The translations under genes and the position numbers were made by a program. DNA of 64,000 bases from CAVVSQ01 sp963848825 (GTDB taxonomy: Bacteria; Planctomycetota; Planctomycetia; Gemmatales; Gemmataceae). The notes below the pieces were generated by a model that was not told the DNA's origin, made no database searches, and saw nothing but the letters and a program-made list of their open reading frames with translations. The stretch covers positions 186,001 through 250,000 of the forward strand of contig CAWKFA010000016.1 in NCBI GenBank assembly GCA_963848825.1, in the 5' to 3' direction. This document shows positions 21,876-31,900 of this stretch, one piece after another (position 1 is the first letter of the stretch; each line of letters begins with the position of its first letter).

Positions 21876-23067
21876 ATGTCGGTCGCTCCCAGAGATTGGA
21901 AGCGGTATTTGGCTGTGCCCGCGCACGCCGCGTGTTGGTTCTGGAAGGGAGCACAGCTAGTTTTTGGCGTCGCCCTCGGCCTCATTGTCGTCGAAGGATT
22001 GCTCCACGCATTTCCCGGCCTTTTGCCGCTCGGTTTTCGCGTTTTTAACGATTTCAAGCAGCCCTATACCCAATATGACGAGGACTTCGTTGTTCGCGGC
22101 ATTCCCAACCTTCGTCTTACCATCGACACTCATCCTGAATATGTGATGCACGTCGCCCTCAATGACAAGGGCTATCGCGATCCTCTGACTGCGGGGCCCG
22201 TGCACGCGCTCGTCATGGGTGATTCCTTCATCTTCGGCACCGGCGTCGAGCACGAACAGACTTTTTGCGAACAACTGAAAAAGCGCTCCGGCGCCCCTTT
22301 CGTCAACATGGCCATCGGCTCTTACGGCCCGGCTCACTTCGTGCAGGTCCTGCGCCGGGACGGCCAGATGTTCGATCCCAAGGTTGTCTTGCTGATGCTC
22401 TACGTAAATGATGTCGAGGACTGCGGCCGGTTCAAGGAATGGCGGGATCGGCCCTATCCTCGCGTGCCGAAGCCGGTCACGGCCGCCGTCACCACGCCAT
22501 CGGCGCCGCCGAGGGGCTGGCGAACGCGAGCGCTTGAAGCTGGCCGTGAGTCCTTGAGTTGGCGATTGATCCAGTGGAACTTCAATCCGACCGCGCCGCA
22601 AAAGAACTTTCGAGCGCCGCTTCGCCATCGGGATGGAGCGCTCGACCTTGAGTTCAACGAAAGTATTCTTTCCTGGGCTGACCCGGAGGAAGGTGCTACC
22701 GAGCAAAACTGGACCCTCTTCGGCGCCGCCCTTGCCGCCATCCACGACTGGTCAGTGGAGCGTGGGGTGCCCGTCGTCGCGGTGATAGTGCCGAGCAAGG
22801 AGGAAGTCTATCGTGCTGCTCGCTTGCGCACCGGTGGCCACCACCGCTTCGATGAGATGTTTGAGAAAATGCGCGGCCGCATGGGCCGACTCTGCCAGGA
22901 ACAAGGAGTTGCCTTTCATGACCTGACGGAACCGATGCGCCACGCATGTCGAACGCACCCAAGACCAAGTGTACTATTGCTGGGACGGCCACTGGAACGC
23001 CCGCGGGCACGAGGTCGCCGCCGAGTTAACGCTGGCTTACCTCGTGAGCCGTGGCCTGGCGCCATGA
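21876..23067 (+). CDS. Membrane-anchored SGNH/GDSL hydrolase, AlgX/AlgJ-like (one frameshift)
   Basis: About 397 residues. The start ATG 21876 is fixed by AGGAGG six bases upstream. Residues 20-50 hold one hydrophobic segment (WKGAQLVFGVALGLIVVEGL), a signal anchor. The SGNH block I is VMGDSFIFGTGVEHEQT with the nucleophile Ser; NMAIGSYGPAHFVQVL and LLMLYVNDVEDC are the Gly and Asn blocks. The frame breaks at about 22948; in the next frame the chain continues TQDQVYYCWDGHWNARGHE, which provides the Asp and His of block V, and stops at 23067. Next to an MBOAT gene, this is the usual pair for O-acetylation of an exported polysaccharide, as AlgX/AlgI do for alginate. Which glycan is modified is unknown; the nearby glycosyltransferases are candidates by proximity only. 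Confidence 0.8.
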
Positions 23068-23134
23068 AAGTCTTCTATGCGAGTGAGCATGCCACCCAGA
23101 GCAGGGATGCGTTTTATTACTGGGCCGAGGGCGT

Positions 23135-24242
23135 ATGGCGTTCAATAGCTTGACTTTCGTTATTTTCTTCGCGATCGTCTATGCGCTCTACCTGATGCTC
23201 CGGCATCGTGAGCAGAATACGCTGCTTTTGGTGGCGAGTTACGTCTTTTACGGGTGGTGGGATTGGCGCTTTCTGGTCCTACTCGCCATCTCGACGAGCT
23301 GGGATTACTGGCTGGGCGGCAAAATCGAGGCGTCCGGCGACATGCGCTGGAAAAAACGTTGGCTGCTGCTGAGCATTACGGGCAACCTCGGCCTGCTCGG
23401 TTTCTTCAAGTACTTTAACTTTTTCATCGACAGCACCGCGGCAGCTTTGGAAGCATTCGGTTTCACGCCGCATCTGTCGACGCTCAACATCATCCTTCCC
23501 GCCGGCATCAGCTTCTACACGTTCCAGTCGATGAGCTACGTGATCGACCTTTATCGTGGAGTGATCGCGCCGGCACGCAGCTTCTGGCACTTCGCGCTGT
23601 GCGCTGACTTACTTTCCCCACCTCGTCGCCGGCCCGATCCAGCGAGCCGATACGCTGTTGCGGCAGGTAGAAGCGCCGCGCCGCGTCAAAATGGCGGCTT
23701 GCCAGTCGGGACTGCTATTGATCCTTATCGGCTTATTCAAAAAGGTGGCGGTTGCTGACGTGTTGGCCCCGTTGGTGGACCGCGTGTTCGTCGCCCCCGA
23801 ACGCTGTTCCGGCGGCGTATTGCTGCTCGGCCTCTGTTTCTTCGCCGTGCAGATTTATGCCGACTTCTCCGGCTACACCGACATTGCCCGGGGCATCGCG
23901 CGTCTCATGGGCTTCGAGCTGGCGCTGAATTTTAACCAGCCCTACCTGGCCAGTTCCATTACCGAATTCTGGCGGCGCTGGCACATCAGCCTTTCCACCT
24001 GGCTCCGCGACTACCTCTATATCCCGCTTGGCGGCAACCGCTCCGGGAACGTGAAGACCTACCGCAATTTGATGTTGACCATGACGTTAGGGGGACTCTG
24101 GCACGGAGCGTCGTGGAACTTCGTCATTTGGGGAGCGCTGCACGGCCTTTACCTGAGCATTCACAAGCTCTGGACGAGTAGAAACACGACCGTCGAGGTG
24201 TCGCCACCGGCAATAGCCACTAGCGAGCGCGCGGCGGCTTGA
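23135..24242 (+). CDS. MBOAT family O-acyltransferase, main part (one frameshift)
   Basis: About 369 residues of a multi-pass membrane protein of the AlgI/DltB type. Landmarks: MAFNSLTFVIFFAIVYALYL, ASYVFYGWWDWRFLVLLAIS, FFKYFNFFIDS, ILPAGISFYTFQSMSYVIDL, FSGYTDIARGIARLMGFEL, FWRRWHISLSTWLRDYLYIP and the catalytic His in GGLWHGASWNFVIWGALHGL. The frame breaks at about 23605 (FALCA then YFPHLVAGPIQRADTLLRQ). It lies 67 bases after the SGNH hydrolase and very likely supplies it with acyl groups across the membrane. The chain stops at a TGA (24240-24242) before the last membrane segments that the family normally has; those are encoded in the same frame just downstream. Confidence 0.85.
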
Positions 24243-24266
24243 GCACCGGCGCTGGAAGGGTCACCC

Positions 24267-24761
24267 ATGAAAGAACAATGTGAAAATCAAGGTGCCACTC
24301 TCTTGAGCCGGGGACCGGCGCGGGGTGCGGGCATGATAGCGACGTTTTTGCTTGTGGCGCTTGCCTGGATCTTCTTTCGCTGCAAGACACTTGAGGAGGC
24401 AGAGCGCTACCTGATCGGGCTTTTGACCTGGCAATCCGGAGCAGCCAGCGGCGCCGCTCCCATCACGCTTGGCCATGGCGAGGTCATGGCTGCCCTGTTG
24501 CTGATTGCTATCCTGCTATTGTGCATTGACCTGCCGCAGGCGCTGGCGGGCAGGCACGAAGCGATGCTCCGTTGGCCCCTCTGGCTCCGCGCGGCAGTTA
24601 TCGTGATTCTCGGCGCCTGCATTCTGCTGCGCGCAATCCCGGCCAGGTATCTTTCATCTATTTTCAATTCTGAGCAGCGCCCGAATCGACACGTTACATC
24701 TTTTCTCGCGAAATCCGAATCGCGAAGAAAAACCATTGCGTCGCGCCTGTCCGCGACGTAG
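24267..24761 (+). CDS. Detached C-terminal membrane segments of the MBOAT acyltransferase
   Basis: 164 residues in the same frame as the MBOAT gene and 24 bases after its stop. The start MIATFLLVALAWIFFRCKTL corresponds to the C-terminal TFxxVxxAWxFFR helix of AlgI-like MBOATs, followed by two more hydrophobic segments (VMAALLLIAILLLCIDLP and AAVIVILGACILLRAIP). An ATG at 24267 with GGAAGG seven bases upstream could start it as its own gene; alternatively the TGA at 24240 is a nonsense change or sequence error and the two parts are one protein. The basic tail after residue 130 has no recognisable similarity and may lie beyond a further frame break. Confidence 0.6.
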   Translation: MKEQCENQGATLLSRGPARGAGMIATFLLVALAWIFFRCKTLEEAERYLIGLLTWQSGAASGAAPITLGHGEVMAALLLIAILLLCIDLPQALAGRHEAMLRWPLWLRAAVIVILGACILLRAIPARYLSSIFNSEQRPNRHVTSFLAKSESRRKTIASRLSAT

Positions 24762-24807
24762 ATTGTCCATCGTGATCTTTTATCGAAGCCCGCCTGGAGT
24801 TTTTTTA

Positions 24808-26753
24808 ATGCGTCATGTCCTATTGCTCCTCGCGTTGCTCGTGCCGACACCCGCATGGGCCGGCGGCGACCTGGCGCCGATGAAGTTCAACGACGTCCGC
24901 GAAATCGCACCGGGCGTCTTCTTTCGCTATTCCGCCATCAGCGCCACCGATAAGGCGGTGGTTTTTGGCGGTTGCAACAACATCTGGGTCGTTTTCAAGG
25001 ATTATGTTGTCGTCTTCGATGCCAACTTTCCGAAAGAGGCCGGCGACGTCATCGCCGCCGTCAAAAAGACAACCGACAAGCCGATTCGTTTTGTCGCCGA
25101 TTCCCATCATCACGGTGACCATGCCTATGGCAACGCCATCTTCGCTCAGACGGGCGCAGTGTGATTGCGCAGGCCAATTGCGCCAGGCTGCTGCGCGTCG
25201 ACGGGCCCAAGGAATTCGCCGATGCAGGCAAGGGCAAGGGTGGGCGCAAGGATGTAGCCGAAAGCTACCTCAAGGTTCCCGACCTTGTTTTCGACGATAA
25301 GCTGGTGCTGGACGACGGCACGCAACATGTCGAGTTTCACTTCTTGGGCCATGCGCATACACCGGGTGACGCCTTCATGTATTTGCCCAAGCATAAGATC
25401 CTGTGCACGGGTGACGCCTGCACCAATGGCGATTTCAACTACATGGGACATGCCGATTCCGCGTCCTGGGTTCGCGTGCTGGACCGGGCCCTGCAACTGG
25501 ACGTCAAGATCGTTTGCCCCGGGCACGGCCCACTGGGCGGTAAAGAGGTACTGGCGAAGCAGCAGCGCTATTTCGTCGAATTGCGGGCACAGGTGAAGAA
25601 AGGGATCGACGCCGGGCTTGAATTTGAAGACATTTTGCGCGGTATCGATATGCCCTGGCATAAAGAATGGGCCGGCATTGAGGCAAACACGCGCAAGGCG
25701 GAGACCCAATTTGTTTACGATGAACTCCTCGGACGCATCATGCCGCCCGACCTGGCCGAGGATTTTGGCATTTTCGAAGGGCCTTCGCCCACCAAGAAAA
25801 CCGCCGGCTGGACCAAGCCTGGACGCATTGTCGTTCCCAACCTCATGCCCGCCCAGCTGCTCGAGCTCAAGCGTATTGCCCCCGAAGTCTTGTTCATTCC
25901 CGTAAAAACCTCCGATGAGGCTGCTCGCGAAGCAGGCAATGCGGATGCGATACTCGGCTTTTGCTCGCCCGCCATCGTGAAGGCCGGCCAGAAGCTGCGC
26001 TGGATTCAAATCGCACATGCCGGCGTGGACACCGAACTGGTGCCGGAGCTCGTGAGCAGTTCCATCGCCGTCACCAACCTGCAAAGAGTCCATGGCCCTA
26101 ACGTCGGCGATCAAGGCATGGCGCTGCTATTGAGTTTGACGCGCGGTATTACCAAAAATGCCAACTGGAAAGACCTTCAAAACGCGGCCAGGGACGTCGA
26201 GTTGCAAGGCAAAACGATGTTGATCGTCGGCATGGGTGGTTCCGGCACGCAGATTGCCAAGCGGGCCCACGCCTTTGGCATGCGCGTGCTGGCGGTTGAT
26301 CCCAGGGAGGGCCTTGAACGACCCGCTTTCGTGTTCAGCCTGCAGCATCCCAAAGAATTGCCGCAACTTCTCCCCATGGCAGATGTGGTCGTCTTGACCT
26401 GTCCTCTTACGGCCGACACCCGCCATATGTTTGGCGAGAAGCAATTCCAGGCCATGAAGTCCACCGCCTATTTCATCAATAGCGCTCGCGGCGGGCTCGT
26501 CAAAACGGCGGACCTGGTAAGTGCGCTGCAAAAGGGGCGGATTGCCGGCGCGGGCCTGGATGTCACCGACCCCGAGCCACTGCCCGACAACCATCCGCTT
26601 CTGACGATGCGGAATGTTGTCGTGAGCCCCCATAATGGCGGGAGTTCGCCTGGAGCCCGAGACCGCCAATGGCGCCTGTATCGCGAGAACATCCGCCGGT
26701 TCGTTGCAGGCGAACCCTTGTTGTGTGTAGTCGACAAGCAGAAAGGGTATTAA
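24808..26753 (+). CDS. Exported metallo-beta-lactamase fold fused to D-2-hydroxyacid dehydrogenase (one frameshift)
   Basis: About 648 residues. The start ATG 24808 (GGAG eight bases upstream) gives a signal peptide MRHVLLLLALLVPTPAWAGG. Residues 25-300 form a metallo-beta-lactamase fold: the zinc motif DSHHHGDHAYGNAIF (HxHxDH), then FLGHAHTPGDAFMYLP, CTGDACTNGDFNYMGH and VCPGHGPLGG, as in cyclase- or glyoxalase II-like members. A missing G at about 25158 breaks the frame (QTGAV then VIAQANCARLL). Residues 340-645 are a D-isomer 2-hydroxyacid dehydrogenase: LQGKTMLIVGMGGSGTQIAK, DVVVLTCPLTADTRHMFG, FINSARGGLVKTADL and AGAGLDVTDPEPLPDNHPL. The two are in one continuous frame, so the fusion is real unless it reflects a missed stop. 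An NAD-dependent domain behind a signal peptide is unusual. Substrate unknown. Confidence 0.8.
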
Positions 26754-26759
26754 ACGCGG

Positions 26760-28402
26760 GTGAAAGCCGATAACTATTTTCTTCAGCCAAGCGACGCCTT
26801 ATTTCAGCAAGCACTCCATCACCATCTGGCCGGCCACTTGACGCTGGCGGAGCCGCTCTACCGGCAAGTTCTTGAAGCTGATCCCGATCACGCTGATGCG
26901 CATAACAACCTGGGCAACATTTTTGGCCAGGTCGGTCGGTTTGTCGAGGCCGCCGAGTGCTTTCGGCAGGCCCTGCGCATCGACGTGGGCCATGCGAATG
27001 CTCATTATAATCTTGGTACCGCGCTCGCTGGCCAAAAGCTGTTCGCCGACGCTATCGAATCTTTTCGCCACGCCCTGCTTATCGAGCCAATGCGCGCGGA
27101 TGCACGGGTTGGTTTGGGGCAGGCGTGGGCGAGTTGGGCCGGGTTCTTTTTGAGCAGCTGGATCTTGCCGGAGCGGCAGATTGCTATCGCCAGGCGCTTG
27201 CCCTCAACCCGGATCTGGCCGACCTGCACAACAATCTGGGCACCGCGCTGGTTGAGCAGGGGCAGCTTGCGGAAGCGGGCGAATGCTTTCGGCGGGCTTT
27301 GCGGCTTAAACCCGACTTCGCCGATGCCCACAGCAACCTGGCTAATCAGCTTCTCCTGGAGGGACGCCTCGCCGAGGCCGGGGAGGAACTGCGCCAGGCC
27401 CTCGCTATCGATGCGGATCACCAGGCGGCACGCTGGAGTCGTGCGTGCTTTCGCTTGCTCCACGGAGACCTCGCCGGCGGCTGGCCTGATTATGAAAGGC
27501 GCTGGGAACAGCCTGGCATCATCCGGCCGGCCTACGCGCAGCCACGCTGGGACGGTTCGCGCCTCGAAGGCAAGACCATTCTTGTCCATGCTGAGCAGGG
27601 TTACGGCGATACGATCCAGTTCGCGCGCTATTTACCCATGGTCAAGGAGCGGGGCGGCACCGTACTATTTGAGTGCCCGCGTGTCCTGGCCAGCTTGTTT
27701 TCTGGATTTCCCGGTGTCGACCAGCTCATTACGTCGGGAAAGCCTCTGCCCTACTTCGACGTGCATGTTCCCTTGCTTAGCCTCCCCGGACTTTTCGGCA
27801 CCACACTGGCGACGATACCGTGCGCTGTGCCGTACATTCATGCCGACCTTGACCACGTTGAACAATGGCGAACGAAGATGAAACTCCCGTCAAGTGGCGG
27901 GCTGGGCGGCGCCCGCATCAATGTCGGCATCGCCTGGCAAGGTAATCCCCTATTTTCCCAATCAGGTTGCAAACTAGCGGACCGAAGAAGGTCGATCACG
28001 TTGGCACAATTTGAGCCCCTGGCGCGTATACCTGGCGTCCAACTCTTCAGTTTGCAAAAGGGTCATGGCAGCGAACAGCTGGCAGACTGGCAGTCCCGGT
28101 TGGGCATCGTGGCGCTGGGGGACCAACTCGACGATTTTAGGGACACGGCCGCGGTAATGATGAACCTCGACCTGATTATCTCCGTGGACAGGCATCCGGT
28201 GCATCTGGCCGGGGCTCTCGGTAGGCCGGTTTGGGCAATCTTGCCCTCGCCACCCTGCTGGCGCTGGCTACTGGAGCGTTCGGATAGTCCGTGGTATCCA
28301 ACCCTGCGTTTGTTTCGCCAACACAGGCCTGGGGACTGGCCGGAACTGCTGGACCGGGTTTCTCGAGCACTAGCCCATGTCGGAAAAGGTTCAGCTGGTT
28401 AA
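26760..28402 (+). CDS. TPR protein with GT9-like glycosyltransferase domain (one frameshift)
   Basis: About 547 residues. It starts at GTG 26760, six bases after the preceding stop, with AAAGGG about 14 bases upstream; this fits the family N-terminus (ALFQQALHHHLAGHLTLAEP). TPRs run to about residue 230, with a frame break at about 27120 (GLGQA then GELGRVLFEQLDLAGAADCY). The GT9-like domain has GWPDYERRW, HAEQGYGDTIQFARYLPMVK, VGIAWQGNP, DRRRSITLAQFEPLARIPG and SPWYPTLRLFRQ. The VDTSxAHLAG motif of the sisters reads VDRHPVHLAG, which could be explained by two compensating one-base errors or by real loss. It is the last gene before the giant surface-protein genes, same strand, 560 bases away. 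Confidence 0.8.
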
Positions 28403-28964
28403 CCAGGACACGTTGGTTTGTAGCCGTCCAACTGGCAAGAAGTCCCTTCCGGTCCGATTAATCGCGTGCGCGCCTGAGCCAAGACGCGTTCGACTACTTA
28501 TTAAGCTGCCTCCTGCGGCCGCACTGACAAATGATCGAAAATGTGATGGCGGCCTGTTTACGCAGCCGCGCGTAATTATTACCTACATATTTATACGCAA
28601 ATCTAACGTCAGGGTGCTGAACATAATGTCACTGCAAATGTGCTTTGCGAACGGTCTCTAACTTGCTCATTTTGAATAATTTTCATGGTTTGAACATGCT
28701 ATTTTGTTGATTCGAACATCAATGCTGGTACAATCGTCCTAACTAGAACACCGGAGTTCCGGACTTTCAGCGCGGATTCCCCGCGAGAGGTTGGCTGCTC
28801 CTGCGGGAAGATGGCGGTTGTCTATTCACGTCGTTGTTCTTGCTTCGGTGGGATGTTTGGGTGCGCGGATCTGGTTTGGCCCTGGGTTCCTGGGGCTGGC
28901 CGCGGTTTGATGCATGTTCTGTCTCGGAGTCGGAAATCCTAATCTCTTTTAAGGTCTCCCTGTC
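28403..28964. other. Long intergenic region before the giant genes
   Basis: 562 bases with no credible gene. A 94-codon frame starting inside the TPR/GT gene has no coding character. From about 28560 to 28740 the sequence is markedly richer in A+T than the rest of the window and carries the promoter listed separately. A short inverted repeat CCGGAGTTCCGG lies at 28751-28762, just downstream of the expected transcription start. About 220 bases of untranslated leader then precede the first giant gene; I find no recognisable riboswitch in it. Confidence 0.6.
28707..28734 (+). promoter_or_regulatory. Predicted sigma-70-type promoter for the giant gene cluster
   Basis: TTGATT at 28707-28712 and TACAAT at 28729-28734, separated by 16 bases, within the most A+T-rich stretch of the window. 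Each box matches the housekeeping consensus in five of six positions (TTGACA, TATAAT; the -35 in four to five depending on weighting). Transcription would begin near 28741, giving a leader of about 220 bases. Planctomycete promoters are not well defined, so this is a pattern match only. Confidence 0.5.
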
Positions 28965-31900
28965 ATGTCTAGTGCTCTCCCTTATGTCAGGAAGCTGTTT
29001 CGTTCTTGGTTAAGCGCGCGTACAGCGGCAACCTATCGACGCAGGCTCAAGGGCCGTAAGCTACTTATGGAGATTTTGGAGGATCGGATTGTCCCGGTGT
29101 CGGGAAAGGCGCTCATCTCGCTGAACATGGCCACTCCCGGGCCCGTGACCACAATTGGTGGGTCTCCTACCAAAACCGTGCAGGTGTTTATTGATTTTGA
29201 TAACCAGCATGGGACGGATACGCAAGGACCCAACGGCGGCCTGGCGGGCGGTAGTTTTTATGTGATTTACGATCCTGCCGTCTTGTCGATTAGCGAAACG
29301 TCGGCGTCGCTGGGCGCTGATATCACGTTGCCGGCAGGTACGTTGATTCCGGCAGCCAAGAGTTATCAGCTTCAAGTTGCCTCCGGTTTTTCCACCGGCG
29401 TCGTCGCGATTGGCTTGACTCACTCCGGTTCGAACTTCACGACCGGTGCCCAAACAGGCCACCTGATCTCACTGAACTTCCACGTCCTGCAGACGGCACC
29501 GATTGGCAGTTCAACGTTGCTTGACTTGCAGGGAACTTACATCGATTTGTCGGGCAACACGCACACGACGACGATCCAGGATCAGAAAACAACTGCCTAT
29601 GCGCTGAACCCGACTCCGGGGCAGTTTGCGGGTGTCGGTACGCTAAGCACCTTGACCCAGCCGGGGGCCCTGACGCCGAGCAGCTTCAATGATACGGATG
29701 TTAGCGACGCTACCATTCAGATCGCCGCGGGAGCGCCCGTGAAAACGCCCACGGCGGTTGCCGACACGCTCAGCCTGGCCCCCAACATCACTTCTTTTTC
29801 AAAATTGATGGCCACGAATGGGTTGGCCAACGGTGTACTGGGCAACGACACGGCCACAACCAACGGCGCGATGAATGCCTTGCTCACGGGTAGCGGAGTC
29901 ACGAGCACGGTCGTGCTGCCGACCAGTAGCGGTATTGTTGCCGCAGCTGAGAATGCTAACGTGGTTACGGTAACCACGAATAACACCATCAGCATCAGTA
30001 GCGCCACCTCCTTGGGCAGCACGGTCACGATAAATACCGGCGCGCCGATCAACTTCAGTGTTGGTCAGCAAGTTACGATCCAGGGAGTCGCGGCGCCTTC
30101 GGTGGGCACCTATAACGGTATCTTCGCGATCACCGGCATTCTTTCCCCCTCCAGTTTTACTTACCTGGCCGCTACTCCTAACATGGATGCGTCCAACGGG
30201 GGCACGGCCTCCGTTAACTTGTATACAGCCGGCCAGGATGTCGTCATCGCCGCTCTGGGAAGCGGCTACAACGGCACCTTCACCGTGGCCTCGGTGATTT
30301 CAAGCACCCAGTTTACTTATATCGATGCCACCCCCAACCTCGGCCCGCTCGGCGGTAGCGGCAACCCACCAACCCCCATCGCGGCCGCGGCCAACGGACT
30401 GGCCACGACGGTCTACAATCAGACGCTGGCACACGGCACCTTGACGCTCAACGCCTCGGACGGAGCCGTGGTTTACTCGCCGGACGCCAACTTCACCGGG
30501 ACGGACACGTTTTCTTACAAAGCGGTTGACGCCTTCAGCGGCACGGCCAGCGCGAATACCAAGGTCACGCTGTACGTGGGAAGCTATCTAAGCATTCCCA
30601 AGGTGACGACCACAGGGTCAGGCGATCAGATCAATGTACCCGTGAATATTCTCAACCCCAACCCGGCCAATAGCGGCGGGCTAAGCAATGCCACGATCGG
30701 AATTAACTATGATCCGACCGTTTTGTCGGCGTTCGTGAACGGCGATCCTCTCCAGGGCGTGGTCGGCATCAACCCAGGCTCGATCAATGGCCCAGTGTGG
30801 TCCAGCTTCACGGCAAACGTAAAAACGGACCCCATCAGCGGCGCGGAAATCGGCCAGATTGTTATTTCGACTTCTGATACGGGCGGGGCGTCGCCGATCA
30901 CCTCAACACAGCCGGGTTCGTTGGCCATCATCGGCTTTGCCGTTATCGGCACGCCGACGGATACGAATCAGACATCCCTGGTTAATATCTCTGGCAACGT
31001 TCCGTCAATTACCACCCTCGATGTCGCGGGCTTCAATGGCACCGACGTGGTGATTCCCTTCGCGATCGCGCCTGTCGATAACACGAATTTCAATGGCCCC
31101 ATTGCCCCCCCGGATGGCTTCGTCCAGTTTCCGGCTCCTGTTACGGCGACCACGACAACGGTAAAGGCAACGGTCGGCGCCGGCACGGTTTCCACGGTCG
31201 TCTATGGCACCCAGGTCACCTTGACGGCCACGGTTGCTCCAACGGGCGGCGGCGCGGCGCGCCACTCAGGGCACAGTCGATTTCCTGGACGGCGCGGCCG
31301 ATATCGGTTTGAACACGTCCTACACCACGGTTGGCAGCAACGGCATCTTTACCCTGGTCACGTCCGTCAATCAATTCGAAGTAGTAACGGCGGCCGCAGG
31401 GGTCCATACGATCACGGCGACTTACTCGCCAGGTATTGGCTACGGGGGCAGTTCCGGCACCCTGAGCGGGGGGCTGAAGGTCACTCCAGCCCCTTTGACG
31501 ATTGCGGCGACGTCCGCCACGAAGACTTATAACTCGCGTACCAATTCGACTGCGGTCCCCGCCGTTACGGGACTGGTGGGCAGCGACACGGTCGTGGGTC
31601 TATCCCAGGTCTACACGAATTCCAACGTTGGTTCAAGCAAAACGATAAGTATCAGCTCCTATACCGTAAGCGACGGCAACAGCGGCAAAGATTATACCGT
31701 GACAACAGTAATTAACACCACTGGCGTCATCAACAAAGCAGCGCTTACGATTACCGCCACCACCAACACCAAGAATTTCGACGGCACGGTAACGGCGGCA
31801 GCCCTCCCAACGGTGTCCGGGCTCATCGGCGGCGATACCATCTCGGGGCTGGCTGAAGTCTATGCCGACGCCAGCGGTAACACGGGTAAAACCCTTAGCG

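Noticed and set aside
23064..23153. Apparent C-terminal extension of the SGNH protein (MKVFYASEH...)
   Set aside because: It is read only because of the frame break at about 22948; in the correct frame the Asp-His block is complete and the chain stops at 23067.
28377..28661. 94-codon frame overlapping the end of the TPR/GT gene
   Set aside because: No family similarity, no ribosome site, and the composition changes within it from coding-like to A+T-rich intergenic.
28751..28762. CCGGAGTTCCGG as a terminator of the TPR/GT gene
   Set aside because: It is 350 bases from that stop, downstream of a promoter, has a two-base loop and no T-run; it is better seen as a possible operator or chance palindrome.
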